From the NCBI GenBank assembly GCA_963777165.1, contig CAVZPO010000021.1, forward strand, positions 62,001 to 126,000: a stretch of 64,000 nt of DNA, read 5' to 3'. Shown one piece after another: positions 54,469-62,941 of the stretch. This DNA comes from DYJB01 sp963777165 (lineage in GTDB: Bacteria; Chloroflexota; Anaerolineae; Anaerolineales; E44-bin32). A program made the position numbers and the translations under genes. Under the pieces are notes generated by a model that was not told the DNA's origin, made no database searches, and saw only the letters and a list, made by a program, of their open reading frames with translations. How positions within the stretch are numbered: the first letter of the stretch is position 1; each line of letters starts with the position of its first letter.

Positions 54469-55388
54469 TGGCGCGCGTCTTGTTCCTCTTCCTGGACGGC
54501 GTCGGATTAGGGGCGGCTGATTCTGCGGCCAATCCATTCGCCGCCGCGCACCTGCCGGCCATGGAGCGCTTGCTCGAAGGCCGACAGCTGATTGCCACGG
54601 CGGCGCCGTTCGAAGGCGAGCTGGCGACACTGGTGGCGATCGACGCCTGCCTGGGGATGCCCGGGGATCCGCAATCGGCGTCCGGCCAGGCAACGCTGCT
54701 CACCGGCCGCAACATCCCGCAAGTGATCGGCGAGCACTACGGCCCCAAGCCCAATGAGCCGATCACCGCCGCCCTCCGAGAGGGCAACCTGTTCGCCGAG
54801 GTCGTCCGCCGCGGCGGGAGTGCCCAGCTGCTCAACGCCTACCCGCCGCGCTACTTCGAAGCGATCCTCTCGCGCCGGCGGCTCTACTCCTCGATCCCGC
54901 TCGCCGCAGCACTGGCCGGCCTGCCGTTGATGACCGCCGATGACCTGCAGAGCGGGCGCGCCCTGGCGGCGGATTTCACCGGCATCGGCTGGGCGGCACA
55001 GCCCGACTTTCCACCGGCGCCGATCTACGAGCCCGAGCAGGCCGGGGAGCAAATGGCGCGGCTCTCGTTGAATGCCGACCTGACCTGGTTCGACTATTGG
55101 CCCAGCGACTACGCCGGCCATCGCGCCTCCCTGGCCCAGGCCGTTTCGCTGCTCGAGAGCTTCGACCGCGTCCTCGGCGGCTTGGTGCAAGCCTGGTCCA
55201 ACCGGCCCGACCTGGTGGTGCTGACCTCTGACCACGGGAACCTGGAGGACCTGGGGCACCGCGGTCACACGCTGGCGCCCGTCCCCGGGCTGCTGATCGG
55301 GCCGCGACCTGTGCGCCGCGCCTTCGCACGAGACCTCACCGACCTGACCGGGTTTTACGCCGCCATCCTGCGCACGCTCTTCGGGTAG
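54468..55388 (+). CDS. Metalloenzyme of the alkaline phosphatase/phosphopentomutase superfamily
   Basis: 306 residues, one-base overlap with the previous stop. N-terminal FLFLDGVGLGAAD supplies the first metal Asp; GQATLLTGRNIP holds the catalytic Ser/Thr region; VLTSDHGNLEDLGHRGHT near the end has the second metal DHG and His ligands, as in phosphoglycerate mutase-like and phosphopentomutase enzymes. It may be a phosphatase or mutase; the substrate is not known. Confidence 0.85.
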   Translation: MARVLFLFLDGVGLGAADSAANPFAAAHLPAMERLLEGRQLIATAAPFEGELATLVAIDACLGMPGDPQSASGQATLLTGRNIPQVIGEHYGPKPNEPITAALREGNLFAEVVRRGGSAQLLNAYPPRYFEAILSRRRLYSSIPLAAALAGLPLMTADDLQSGRALAADFTGIGWAAQPDFPPAPIYEPEQAGEQMARLSLNADLTWFDYWPSDYAGHRASLAQAVSLLESFDRVLGGLVQAWSNRPDLVVLTSDHGNLEDLGHRGHTLAPVPGLLIGPRPVRRAFARDLTDLTGFYAAILRTLFG

Positions 55389-55502
55389 CGTCACGGCGTG
55401 CTTGCCTTCGAGACACCACCGCTCAAGTAGCTTTGTCCACGCGCCGTGACAGGACGGCACTGCTATACTTGCCGCCGACGCTCAGGCGAGGGCCCGGCAG
55501 TG

Positions 55503-56099
55503 ATGGAGTCCGCGGAGGACAGCCTGACCACCGAGCAGCGCTCGGTGCTGCTGCAGTTGGCACGCGAGGCCGTAGAACGGGCGGCGTCTGGGCAACCGGG
55601 GCCGTCGCCGCAGCTCGAGGATCTCCCCGAGGCGCTGTGCGCGCCGCGGGCGACGTTTGTGACGCTGACGCGCAACGGCGACCTGCGCGGCTGCATCGGC
55701 GCCTTACAGGCCGCGCTGCCCTTGGCAAAGGACGTCGTCGTGCACGCCCGCGCCGCCGCCACGGAAGATTTCCGCTTCTACCCGGTCCGTCCGGAGGAAG
55801 CGTCCGGGATCGAGATCGAGATCTCGATCCTGTCCGAGCCGACGCCGCTCGAATACCGGGACGGGGACGACCTGATCGCAAGGCTCCGGCCGGGCATCGA
55901 CGGCGTGATCCTGAGCTCCGGGCTGTATCGGGCAACCTTCTTGCCCCAGGTCTGGGAAAAAGTGTCGCATGCGTCTCATTTCCTGGACCTGCTGTGTGAG
56001 AAGGCCGGCCTGGCGCCTCGCGCCTGGCTCACGGCGCACCCGGACATCCTGACCTACCAGGTCGAAAGCTTCCACGAGACGACTGCGGCCGACTGCTGA
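55503..56099 (+). CDS. AMMECR1-domain protein (AmmeMemoRadiSam system protein A)
   Basis: 198 residues from ATG 55503. AMMECR1 signature: FVTLTRNGDLRGCIGALQA (residues about 58-76), FRFYPVRPEE, EIEISILSEPTPL and VWEKVSHASHFLDLLCEKAGL. The family often clusters with a MEMO1 protein and a radical SAM enzyme; neither is near here. Function is unknown, thought to be related to nucleotide or protein modification. Confidence 0.93.
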   Translation: MESAEDSLTTEQRSVLLQLAREAVERAASGQPGPSPQLEDLPEALCAPRATFVTLTRNGDLRGCIGALQAALPLAKDVVVHARAAATEDFRFYPVRPEEASGIEIEISILSEPTPLEYRDGDDLIARLRPGIDGVILSSGLYRATFLPQVWEKVSHASHFLDLLCEKAGLAPRAWLTAHPDILTYQVESFHETTAADC

Positions 56100-56144
56100 G
56101 GCGCGGCGACCGACCTGCCCTAGACTCGCCTCCGGGTTCGATTC

Positions 56145-57404
56145 TTGCGCGCCTTCCTGCCACAGATTACCCCTCAGCTCCGCATGGGCATGCGTTGGCC
56201 GGTTGGCCTGCGCTCGCTCCGCCGCCGCAACTTCCGCCTGTTCTTCTTCGGGCAGCTGGTTTCGCTGATCGGCTCGTGGATGCAGACCACGGCCCAACAA
56301 TGGTTGGTCTACCGGATCACCGGGTCGGAGCTCAGCCTGGGCATCGTCACCTTCGCCTCGTTCCTCCCGGTGCTGCTGCTCTCGTTGGGCATGGGCGTGA
56401 TCGTCGATCGCGTCGAACGCCGCCGGCTGCTGTTGATCACGCAGTCCTGGTTTCTGCTGACGGCCGCGGCGCTGGCGGTCCTGACCTTCCTGGGGGTGAT
56501 CGAGTACTCGCACGTGATCGTGCTGGCGCTGCTGACCGGCATCGGCAATGCCCTCGACATGCCGGCCCGGCAGTCTTTCTATGTCGATCTGGTCGATCGC
56601 GACGAGATGATGAACGCGATTGCCCTCAACTCCTCGGTGTTCAACGGGGCGCGGATCATCGGCCCGGCCATCGGCGGCCTGGTGGTGGCGGCGATGGGCG
56701 AGGGACCGGCCTTCGGTCTGAACGCCGTGAGTTTCCTGGCCGTGATCGGCGCGTTGCTGCTGATGCGCCTGCCGGCATTCGCCCCGCCCGAGCGGCAGGG
56801 TAGCGGCTGGTCTGAGCTGCGTCAGGGGCTTGCGTACCTGGTCCGAGACCGGCGGGTCTTCGGCCTGGTGAGCATGGTGGCGGCGTTCAGCGTCTTTGGG
56901 TTTCCGTACATCGTGCTGCTTCCAGTCTTCGCCGCAGAAGTGCTGGGCACCGGCGCGGCGGGGTTGGGCGGACTGCTCGCGGCGCAGGGCGTCGGCGCGC
57001 TGGTGAGCGCGCTTGGCCTCGCATTCCTGGGCGAGCGGGTCCACAAAGGGCGTCTGCTCTTCGCCAGCCGCGCCCTGCTCCCGGTGGCGGTGCTGCTGCT
57101 GGCGTTCGCCAAGACCACGCCGGTGGCGATGCTGGGGTTGGCGCTGGGGGGCTACGCACTGATCAATCAGCTGGCCATCACCAACACGCTGATTCAGTTG
57201 GTGGTGCCGGATGAACTGCGGGGACGCGTGCTCAGTACCTACACCTGGGCGCTAGGCGGATTCTGGCCGTTAGGGGCGCTGCTGACGGGGTGGTTGGCGG
57301 AGCGCATGGGCGCCGCCGCGGCGGTGCTGGTGCTGGCCGGTCTGTGCGCCCTGATCGCACTGGTCGGGTGGGCGGCCTACCCGGAAGCGCGGCGCATGAC
57401 CTAG
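56145..57404 (+). CDS. MFS exporter (EntS/MFS_3-like)
   Basis: About 420 residues with 12 membrane helices. The start is uncertain: TTG 56145 has no ribosome site, and ATG at 56184 or 56190 would fit the family start just before LRRRNFRLFFFGQLVSLIG. Motifs SWMQTTAQQWLVY and MGVIVDRVERRRLL are typical of the MFS_3 family (enterobactin or antibiotic export). Confidence 0.88.
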   Translation: MRAFLPQITPQLRMGMRWPVGLRSLRRRNFRLFFFGQLVSLIGSWMQTTAQQWLVYRITGSELSLGIVTFASFLPVLLLSLGMGVIVDRVERRRLLLITQSWFLLTAAALAVLTFLGVIEYSHVIVLALLTGIGNALDMPARQSFYVDLVDRDEMMNAIALNSSVFNGARIIGPAIGGLVVAAMGEGPAFGLNAVSFLAVIGALLLMRLPAFAPPERQGSGWSELRQGLAYLVRDRRVFGLVSMVAAFSVFGFPYIVLLPVFAAEVLGTGAAGLGGLLAAQGVGALVSALGLAFLGERVHKGRLLFASRALLPVAVLLLAFAKTTPVAMLGLALGGYALINQLAITNTLIQLVVPDELRGRVLSTYTWALGGFWPLGALLTGWLAERMGAAAAVLVLAGLCALIALVGWAAYPEARRMT

Positions 57405-57413
57405 GCGCTGAGC

Positions 57414-57903
57414 CTACAGCTGTTCAAAGCGAGCGACGTCCAAAACGAACGCCGTCGCCCGGCGCGAACCGGGCTCGGGGACGTCGGAGAGGATCCGGCG
57501 CACCAGCCCGAGCGCGTCCTCGACCTTCTCCGGCTCCATTCCCAGCAAGAGCGTCGTGCTGCCGCGGCGCAGGAAGCCGCCGGTGGATGCCAGCCGCGTG
57601 ACGCGGTAGCCGGCCTCGATCAAGGCGCGGACGACGCCCTCCGCTTCCCGTCTCCAGGATGACGATAATAAAAACGAACGCGTCGCCGGCGGAACGGGCT
57701 CGGGACGTCGGAGAGGATCGGCGCACCAGCCCGAGCGCGTCCTCGACCTTCTCCGGCTCCATGCCCAGCAAGAGCGTCGTGCTGCCGCGGCGCAGGAAGC
57801 CGCCGGTGGATGCCAGCCGCGTGACGCGGTAGCCGGCCTCGATCAAGCCGCGGACGACGCCTTCCGCTTCCCCGTCTCCCAGGATGACGATCAACAGCTT
57901 CAC
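57414..57903 (-). CDS. DarA/YaaQ-like P-II-fold protein (cyclic-di-AMP receptor-like), broken by an internal duplication
   Basis: From GTG 57903, overlapping the antiporter stop (GTGA), the protein reads MKLLIVILGDGEAEGV, LIEAGYRVTRLASTGGFL, RRGSTTLLLGMEPEKVED. This is the DarA/YaaQ pattern. The frame then breaks, and a near-identical second copy of the sequence follows, ending properly with ATAFVLDVARFEQL at 57414. Joining the start of the upstream copy to the end of the downstream copy gives an 88-residue protein. Family members bind c-di-AMP in Firmicutes. Confidence 0.7.
57442..57891. repeat. Near-identical direct repeat of about 225 bp
   Basis: Copy 57442-57666 and copy 57671-57891 match except for a few substitutions and several one-base homopolymer differences (for example TCGGGG versus TCGGG, and CCCCGTCTCCC versus CCCGTCTCC). 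Each copy lacks bases the other has. It covers most of the DarA-like gene. Confidence 0.9.
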
Positions 57904-59792
57904 GGCCCGATCTCCTCGTGTCGTTCGACGTTGAAGGCGAAGGCGGTGGCCCCGCGCACCTGCACCGGGATCGGCGCGGGCATCGGCCCCGGAATGCTCT
58001 CCAGGGGGCCGGTGACATACTCGACGCGCGTTCGGCAGGTCTGCTCGAGGAGCTTCAAGGCACCGTCGAGGCGGCCTTCTCCGAGGCCCACCAGCAGCAG
58101 GTGGCTGGGCTGGCCAAGGAATTCCCCCTGGCTCTTGAGACGGGTGCACATCGCGCCGAAAGCCGTCAGGGCGTTCATCGCCCGTTCGAGGTCGCGGTCC
58201 TGCACCACGACGAAGATTAGCGTCCGGACCGCGGTCGGCCGGCCCCCGTTGGCAACTTCGCCGGCCGACGCTTCGGCCTGCGCCTCGAGGCTCAGGTCGA
58301 CCTCCTCGATCAAGTCCACGTAGGACTCGTCCGAGAGGATTCCCTCTCGACGAAGTCGGGACAGCATTGCCCGCTGCGCCCGTAGCCCTTCGCGACGCGC
58401 CATGGCCATTTCCTGGACCCCCATCTCCGGCACGCTCCCCATCGCCTCCTGGACCGCCTGGGTCAGCGCCTCCAGCCGCTGGCGTGCGCCGTGGCGCATC
58501 CGGTCCCAGGTGGGGGAAGTGATCAGCCCGTCGCGGTGCATGCGCTGCAAGTGCTCATAGCCCGCACGGGCAGCCAGGGCGCGTGCGTGACGACGCTCGT
58601 ACTCCAGGCGCGCTTCACTGCGCTCGACAATTCTCAGCCGACGGAGAAGCCCGTCGATGGTCAGGCTCTGCCCCAGGATGGTGAAGAGCACCACACCGAA
58701 GGTCAGGGCGAGCACGACCTCCCGGCCCGCCCCCAACGAAACCGGCAGGCTGAGCGCCAGGGCCAGGGCAATGGCGCCGCGCGGTCCACCCCAGAACACC
58801 ACGTGGCTCCACGGCAGCGGGAAGCGTGCCACGTAGCGCGAGGCCAGGTAGGACGCCACCCCCCGGCTGACGAGCACGGCGGCGATCGCCAGGAGGATCA
58901 ACCTCCAGGTTTGCGCCAGCACCCAGAGATCGACGGTCAGCCCGATGAAGAGGAAGACTGCCGAGTTGGCCAGGAAGGCGGCGTATTCCCAGAAGTTGAA
59001 TACGACGATGCGCGTCGTCGGCGACATGCCGCGCGTCCCGAGACTGCCGGTGACGACCCCGGCGGCCAGGACGGCCAGCACGCCGCTGACGTGGACCTGT
59101 TCGGCCAGCAGGTACGATCCAAACGCCACGACCGTCGTAAGCGTCGTCTCAATCAGGTAGTCGTCCACCCGTGCCAGGAGGTGCGCGGTCACCCAGCCCA
59201 GCCCGAGCCCGATGGCCAATCCGCCCGCCGACACCCAGAGGAAAGCGAACGCGCCGTCCCAGACGTGGAAGACGCCGCTCAGCGCTCCGGCCAGCGCCAG
59301 GTTGAACAGCACAATGGCGGTTCCATCGTTGAACAGGCTCTCGGCCTCGAGCAGTACTTCCAGGCGCTTGGGCGCCCCCAGCCGACGGAAGATGGCCAGC
59401 ACGGAGACCGGGTCAGTTGCAGCGATCAGCGCGCCGAAGACCAGCGCCATGGGGAGAGCCAACCCGCCAACCCATGCCAGGGCCCCACCGACGATCGCCA
59501 TCACCAGCAGGACGCCCGGGACCGCCAGCAGGAAGATCGTCACGCCGTCCCGGCGCAAGTCGCGCAGCGGGAGGTGGAACGCCGCTTCGAACACCAACGG
59601 GGGGAGAAACAGCGAGAGGATGAGCTGAGGCGTGATGCCGATGTCCAGCTGCTTCCCCAGCGAAATGACCAGTCCGGCCAGAACCAGGGCCACGGTGTAC
59701 GGAACACGGAAGCGGCGCGTGACAACCGCCACCAGCGAGACGATCAACAGCATCGCCAGGACAAGGATTTCAACCTGCAGGACCTGATTCAT
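57900..59792 (-). CDS. CPA1 Na+(K+)/H+ antiporter fused to a DarA-like P-II domain
   Basis: 630 residues from ATG 59792. The first 400 residues have about 12 helices with CPA1 features: FLPPLVFEAAFHLPLRDL, GALIAATDPVSVLAIF (the ion-binding Asp), EAESLFNDGTAIVLF and a WGGPRGAIALALALSLP helix. A cytoplasmic helical linker (about residues 415-520) follows. The last about 105 residues, TLIFVVVQDRDLERAMNAL, GEFLGQPSHLLLVG and VRGATAFAFNVERHE, match the DarA/YaaQ fold. A stand-alone DarA-like gene is directly downstream, overlapping by 4 nt. This suggests antiport controlled by a nucleotide ligand. Confidence 0.88.
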   Translation of the reverse strand: MNQVLQVEILVLAMLLIVSLVAVVTRRFRVPYTVALVLAGLVISLGKQLDIGITPQLILSLFLPPLVFEAAFHLPLRDLRRDGVTIFLLAVPGVLLVMAIVGGALAWVGGLALPMALVFGALIAATDPVSVLAIFRRLGAPKRLEVLLEAESLFNDGTAIVLFNLALAGALSGVFHVWDGAFAFLWVSAGGLAIGLGLGWVTAHLLARVDDYLIETTLTTVVAFGSYLLAEQVHVSGVLAVLAAGVVTGSLGTRGMSPTTRIVVFNFWEYAAFLANSAVFLFIGLTVDLWVLAQTWRLILLAIAAVLVSRGVASYLASRYVARFPLPWSHVVFWGGPRGAIALALALSLPVSLGAGREVVLALTFGVVLFTILGQSLTIDGLLRRLRIVERSEARLEYERRHARALAARAGYEHLQRMHRDGLITSPTWDRMRHGARQRLEALTQAVQEAMGSVPEMGVQEMAMARREGLRAQRAMLSRLRREGILSDESYVDLIEEVDLSLEAQAEASAGEVANGGRPTAVRTLIFVVVQDRDLERAMNALTAFGAMCTRLKSQGEFLGQPSHLLLVGLGEGRLDGALKLLEQTCRTRVEYVTGPLESIPGPMPAPIPVQVRGATAFAFNVERHEEIGP

Positions 59793-59950
59793 GCTCGTGC
59801 CATCACCGTCCACACGGCTTCCGCACACGCTGCGGGCCTCCGCAATTGTCGCACACCCGGGATGCTCTGCCAACTTCCGGCGGCTGGCGAAGAGCGCCTC
59901 ACGCTCACCTCAGGGCCGTCCGTCGTTTGTGCTTCGGTTCCTGGCGACGA

Positions 59951-62377
59951 TCACGATCCGCGGTCGCTCGGTCCACGATCGACGGCCTCCTCCGCCTGCT
60001 CCACCCAGCGCGGCTCCTCCCCATCCAGTTCGACACGCTGTCCATCGGGAAAGGTCACCCGGGTTCGGTCGCGCTCCCGCCGGACCTCCAGCCCGCGCCA
60101 GCGGACCGTGATGGGGCGATCGAATGGGAACGCGCCCTCCAGGCGCAACCGCGTCGGGGACGTCAGCTGCAGGCCTAGAACGCGGAGCAGCGCGTGGACC
60201 GGCGCCGCGCCGGCGACGTCATGCCGCTCCCCCAACCCCTGCGGCGCGTCGGCGTTGTACGCCTCGTGAAAGCACTTCTCCAAACGGGCACCGGCGACGA
60301 TCCCGTCCATCAACCGGGCGAACAGATCGGCGGCCTCGCGCCGGTAGCCGTAGGACACCAGCCCCTCGAGGATCATCGCGTTCCAGGGCATCCACGTCCC
60401 GCCGCAGCCATCCTGCCGGTCCGCCCGGTAGGCCGGATCATCCGCCGGCACAACCGGCAAGCCGTATGCGCGCCAGTAGCGGGCGGGGTCAAGCAGGGTC
60501 CGCGTGACGAGCGCCGCCGCCCGCTGTGGGTCCGGCACCCCCGCCCACAGAGGTAGGAGCTGGGTCACGTCCCCTCGGCTGAAATCGGCGGCCATGATCT
60601 CGACCTCCATGTCGGGGGAGACCCCGTCCACTTCGATCGACTCCACCTGAGAGAAGGCCCGCTCGCTCGTCGCCGTGCCGTGCTGAAAGAACCATCGGAA
60701 CTCCGCGGCCGACAGCCGCTCCCGCGCCGGCCGGCCGTCGACCCGGCCGCGCACGATGACCATCAATGTGCGCGCCCGTGCCTCCTCGCTGCGGCAGACC
60801 ACCACGAGCCGGCCGGCCGGTTGGAGGGATCGCCCGACCGCCAGCCGCTGCGGTCCGCGCATCAACGCCAACCTACCCCCGACCGCGGAGTGATGCGTGT
60901 CGCGGTCGACCATATGGTAGGCGGCGGTTGCCTCCGACCAGGAAGCCTCCAGCGCCCGCCGCAGTTGATGCGAGTGCGCGAGCAGTTCCGGCCGCAGATC
61001 CTCCCGACCCAGTTCGGCGGCCATCGCCAACAGGGCAGCCGTCTCGCGGTACAGCGCGCAGGCAAGATCGACCGTCTCGGCGACGCGAATATCCAGCCCC
61101 TGGCTCCACGGCTGCCAGCGCCCGAAGCTCGGGCTGTCTTCCGCATACGCCTGCGAGGCGTGATCCCATTCGGGGTGACCGTCCTGGTCGCGATCGTGCG
61201 CTGGCGAGAACCAGACCCGGTAGAACTCAAGCAAGCGCGGCAAGCTCTCGCGCGCCAGTCCCCAGTCCTGCCTCTGGACACACCAAGCGTGCACCCAGTC
61301 CGCCAGCCACGGGATACAGAGCGATCCGTGGCGCTGCCCGGCGAGCCCCGGGCGCCAGTCAATCGAGCCATCGGGCGCCTGGCAATTGAGGAAGTTCCGA
61401 ATCACGCCGAGGGCAAGATCGGGCGCCGCGTGCCGCGTCAGGCCGATGACGTAGGCCGAGCGAGCTGGATCCTGGCCGCTCCAGGAACTCGGGTGGTCGC
61501 GTCCATCACCGCGCTCCGAATACCCAAGGTCCGGCTGGCGTGAGGCGACGAACGAAGGGTGGCGCAGGTAGCGCGTGGGCCCGAAGAACGACCGCAGCCC
61601 GGCATGCTGGGAGAATGCCAGCACGGCGTCCCAGTCTCGATTCCCTGTTTCAAACTCGACCCCTTCCGCCTCGGCCATTTCCAGGCGAGCCAGCTCCGGA
61701 TCCCACGCCCGTGCCGCCACCGCCCTGGCCAGATCGAACGACTCATCCAACGAAGTCCGGGCGGCGTGGGCCCAGGGGACCAGCCGCCTAGCTCCCGGCG
61801 CCAACGTCAGGCTCACCGCCAGCGCGGGTACAGCCGAAGGTTCGAGCACTGCGCCCCCGGCCAGAAAGAGGACGGGCGTGAGATTGCCGGCCCTCCCGGC
61901 CAAGACTGTGACGCCGCGCACGTTGGCCGGCGACGCCGGCCGGCCGGTTTCGTGAGGCTTGAGCTGCACGTGTATTCCGAGGCGCACCTGGAGCGGGGTC
62001 GCGGACAGATTGGTGATCCCCATCCGCCCGGCGAGCGCGTGCGACTCGGGGATCCACGCCTCGGAAGTGAGCGCCAGGTCGTCGAACGGCCGGCTCTCCA
62101 CGCAAGCGTAGTTGGGCAAGAACCGTCGCACGGACGGTGCGGTCGCGAACCGCCCCGGGTCGGTGGCGTTCCTCCCGGCGAGCGAGAGGAACGGGAACAG
62201 GCGCATGCTGCGGGCCCGGCGGCCGAACGAGGTGCTCAGGGAGAGCGCCGGCGGATCGCCACCGGCGAGGTGGAACTCCCAACACTGGTCGTCGGCATAG
62301 TCCGGCGTGCAGAATTGCGCGTCGGCGGCCAGCGTCAGGACAAACGGATCGTCGGCTTTCAGGGACCAGTCACGCAT
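59951..62377 (-). CDS. Six-hairpin glycosidase (MGH1/GH63-like)
   Basis: 808 residues from ATG 62377. An N-terminal beta domain (LSLSTSFGRRARSMRLFPFLSLAG) precedes an (alpha/alpha)6 barrel: YLRHPSFVASRQPDLGYSERGDGRDHP, read as the first active-site region; LNCQAPDGSIDWRPG; HPEWDHASQAYAEDSPSF; and GCGGTWMPWNAMILEG near residue 655. The HPEWDHA and GGTWMPWN segments match the mannosylglycerate/GH63-like family. Probably cytoplasmic, with no signal peptide. Substrate unknown: an alpha-linked oligosaccharide is likely. Confidence 0.8.
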   Translation of the reverse strand: MRDWSLKADDPFVLTLAADAQFCTPDYADDQCWEFHLAGGDPPALSLSTSFGRRARSMRLFPFLSLAGRNATDPGRFATAPSVRRFLPNYACVESRPFDDLALTSEAWIPESHALAGRMGITNLSATPLQVRLGIHVQLKPHETGRPASPANVRGVTVLAGRAGNLTPVLFLAGGAVLEPSAVPALAVSLTLAPGARRLVPWAHAARTSLDESFDLARAVAARAWDPELARLEMAEAEGVEFETGNRDWDAVLAFSQHAGLRSFFGPTRYLRHPSFVASRQPDLGYSERGDGRDHPSSWSGQDPARSAYVIGLTRHAAPDLALGVIRNFLNCQAPDGSIDWRPGLAGQRHGSLCIPWLADWVHAWCVQRQDWGLARESLPRLLEFYRVWFSPAHDRDQDGHPEWDHASQAYAEDSPSFGRWQPWSQGLDIRVAETVDLACALYRETAALLAMAAELGREDLRPELLAHSHQLRRALEASWSEATAAYHMVDRDTHHSAVGGRLALMRGPQRLAVGRSLQPAGRLVVVCRSEEARARTLMVIVRGRVDGRPARERLSAAEFRWFFQHGTATSERAFSQVESIEVDGVSPDMEVEIMAADFSRGDVTQLLPLWAGVPDPQRAAALVTRTLLDPARYWRAYGLPVVPADDPAYRADRQDGCGGTWMPWNAMILEGLVSYGYRREAADLFARLMDGIVAGARLEKCFHEAYNADAPQGLGERHDVAGAAPVHALLRVLGLQLTSPTRLRLEGAFPFDRPITVRWRGLEVRRERDRTRVTFPDGQRVELDGEEPRWVEQAEEAVDRGPSDRGS

Positions 62378-62848
62378 GGCCCGATTCTACGGAGGCGCGG
62401 GCTGCAGGTCAAAGACCCATCAGGCCTGCCCAGAGGCCCACGGGAGCACCGGATTGGAGGGCGGGAGGACGGGGGTCAGGCGGCCGCATCACCCCGTCAT
62501 CTCCCGCGTCTTCACGGAAGAACGCATGGCACCCCGTTGGCCGAGAGAACGAGTCCGCAGACCCGGTGCCCGCGGAACTCGTTGTTTCGGATGTGTCAGC
62601 AACGAACGACATCGGCGGGCAGCGCCGCTCGATGGGCGGGGCTGCTTCCCCGGGCGGAGGGTCGATCAGGTCATTGCCCTCTCGGGGTCATGTCGGCGGG
62701 CAGTCAGGCCCGATCAGGGCCGTCAGGCAGACCGTCGGCGGACGGGCGGGTCAACCAACCACAATCAGCACCCGGTGGCGATCAGAATCGGGCACAGCAT
62801 GGGGCGAGTGTGCGCGGTCTGTCTTTGGCCGTCCGGCGGGGTGACGCC
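62378..62848. other. Divergent intergenic region
   Basis: About 470 nt with many CGGCGGGC/CAGGC words but no supported gene or RNA. The promoter of the REC-TadZ gene lies at its end. Confidence 0.4.
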
Positions 62849-62876
62849 TTGCTCCGATCACCAGCACCGCTATAAT
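62849..62876 (+). promoter_or_regulatory. Promoter of the REC-TadZ gene
   Basis: TTGCTC at 62849-62854, 16-nt spacer and consensus TATAAT at 62871-62876. AAGGAGG then precedes ATG 62942. Confidence 0.6.
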
Positions 62877-62941
62877 CCTCGCAGCAGGCGAGAGCGTCCG
62901 GCGAGCGCTCCTTCTCGCGCTCCGCTGAAGGAGGGACGGGC

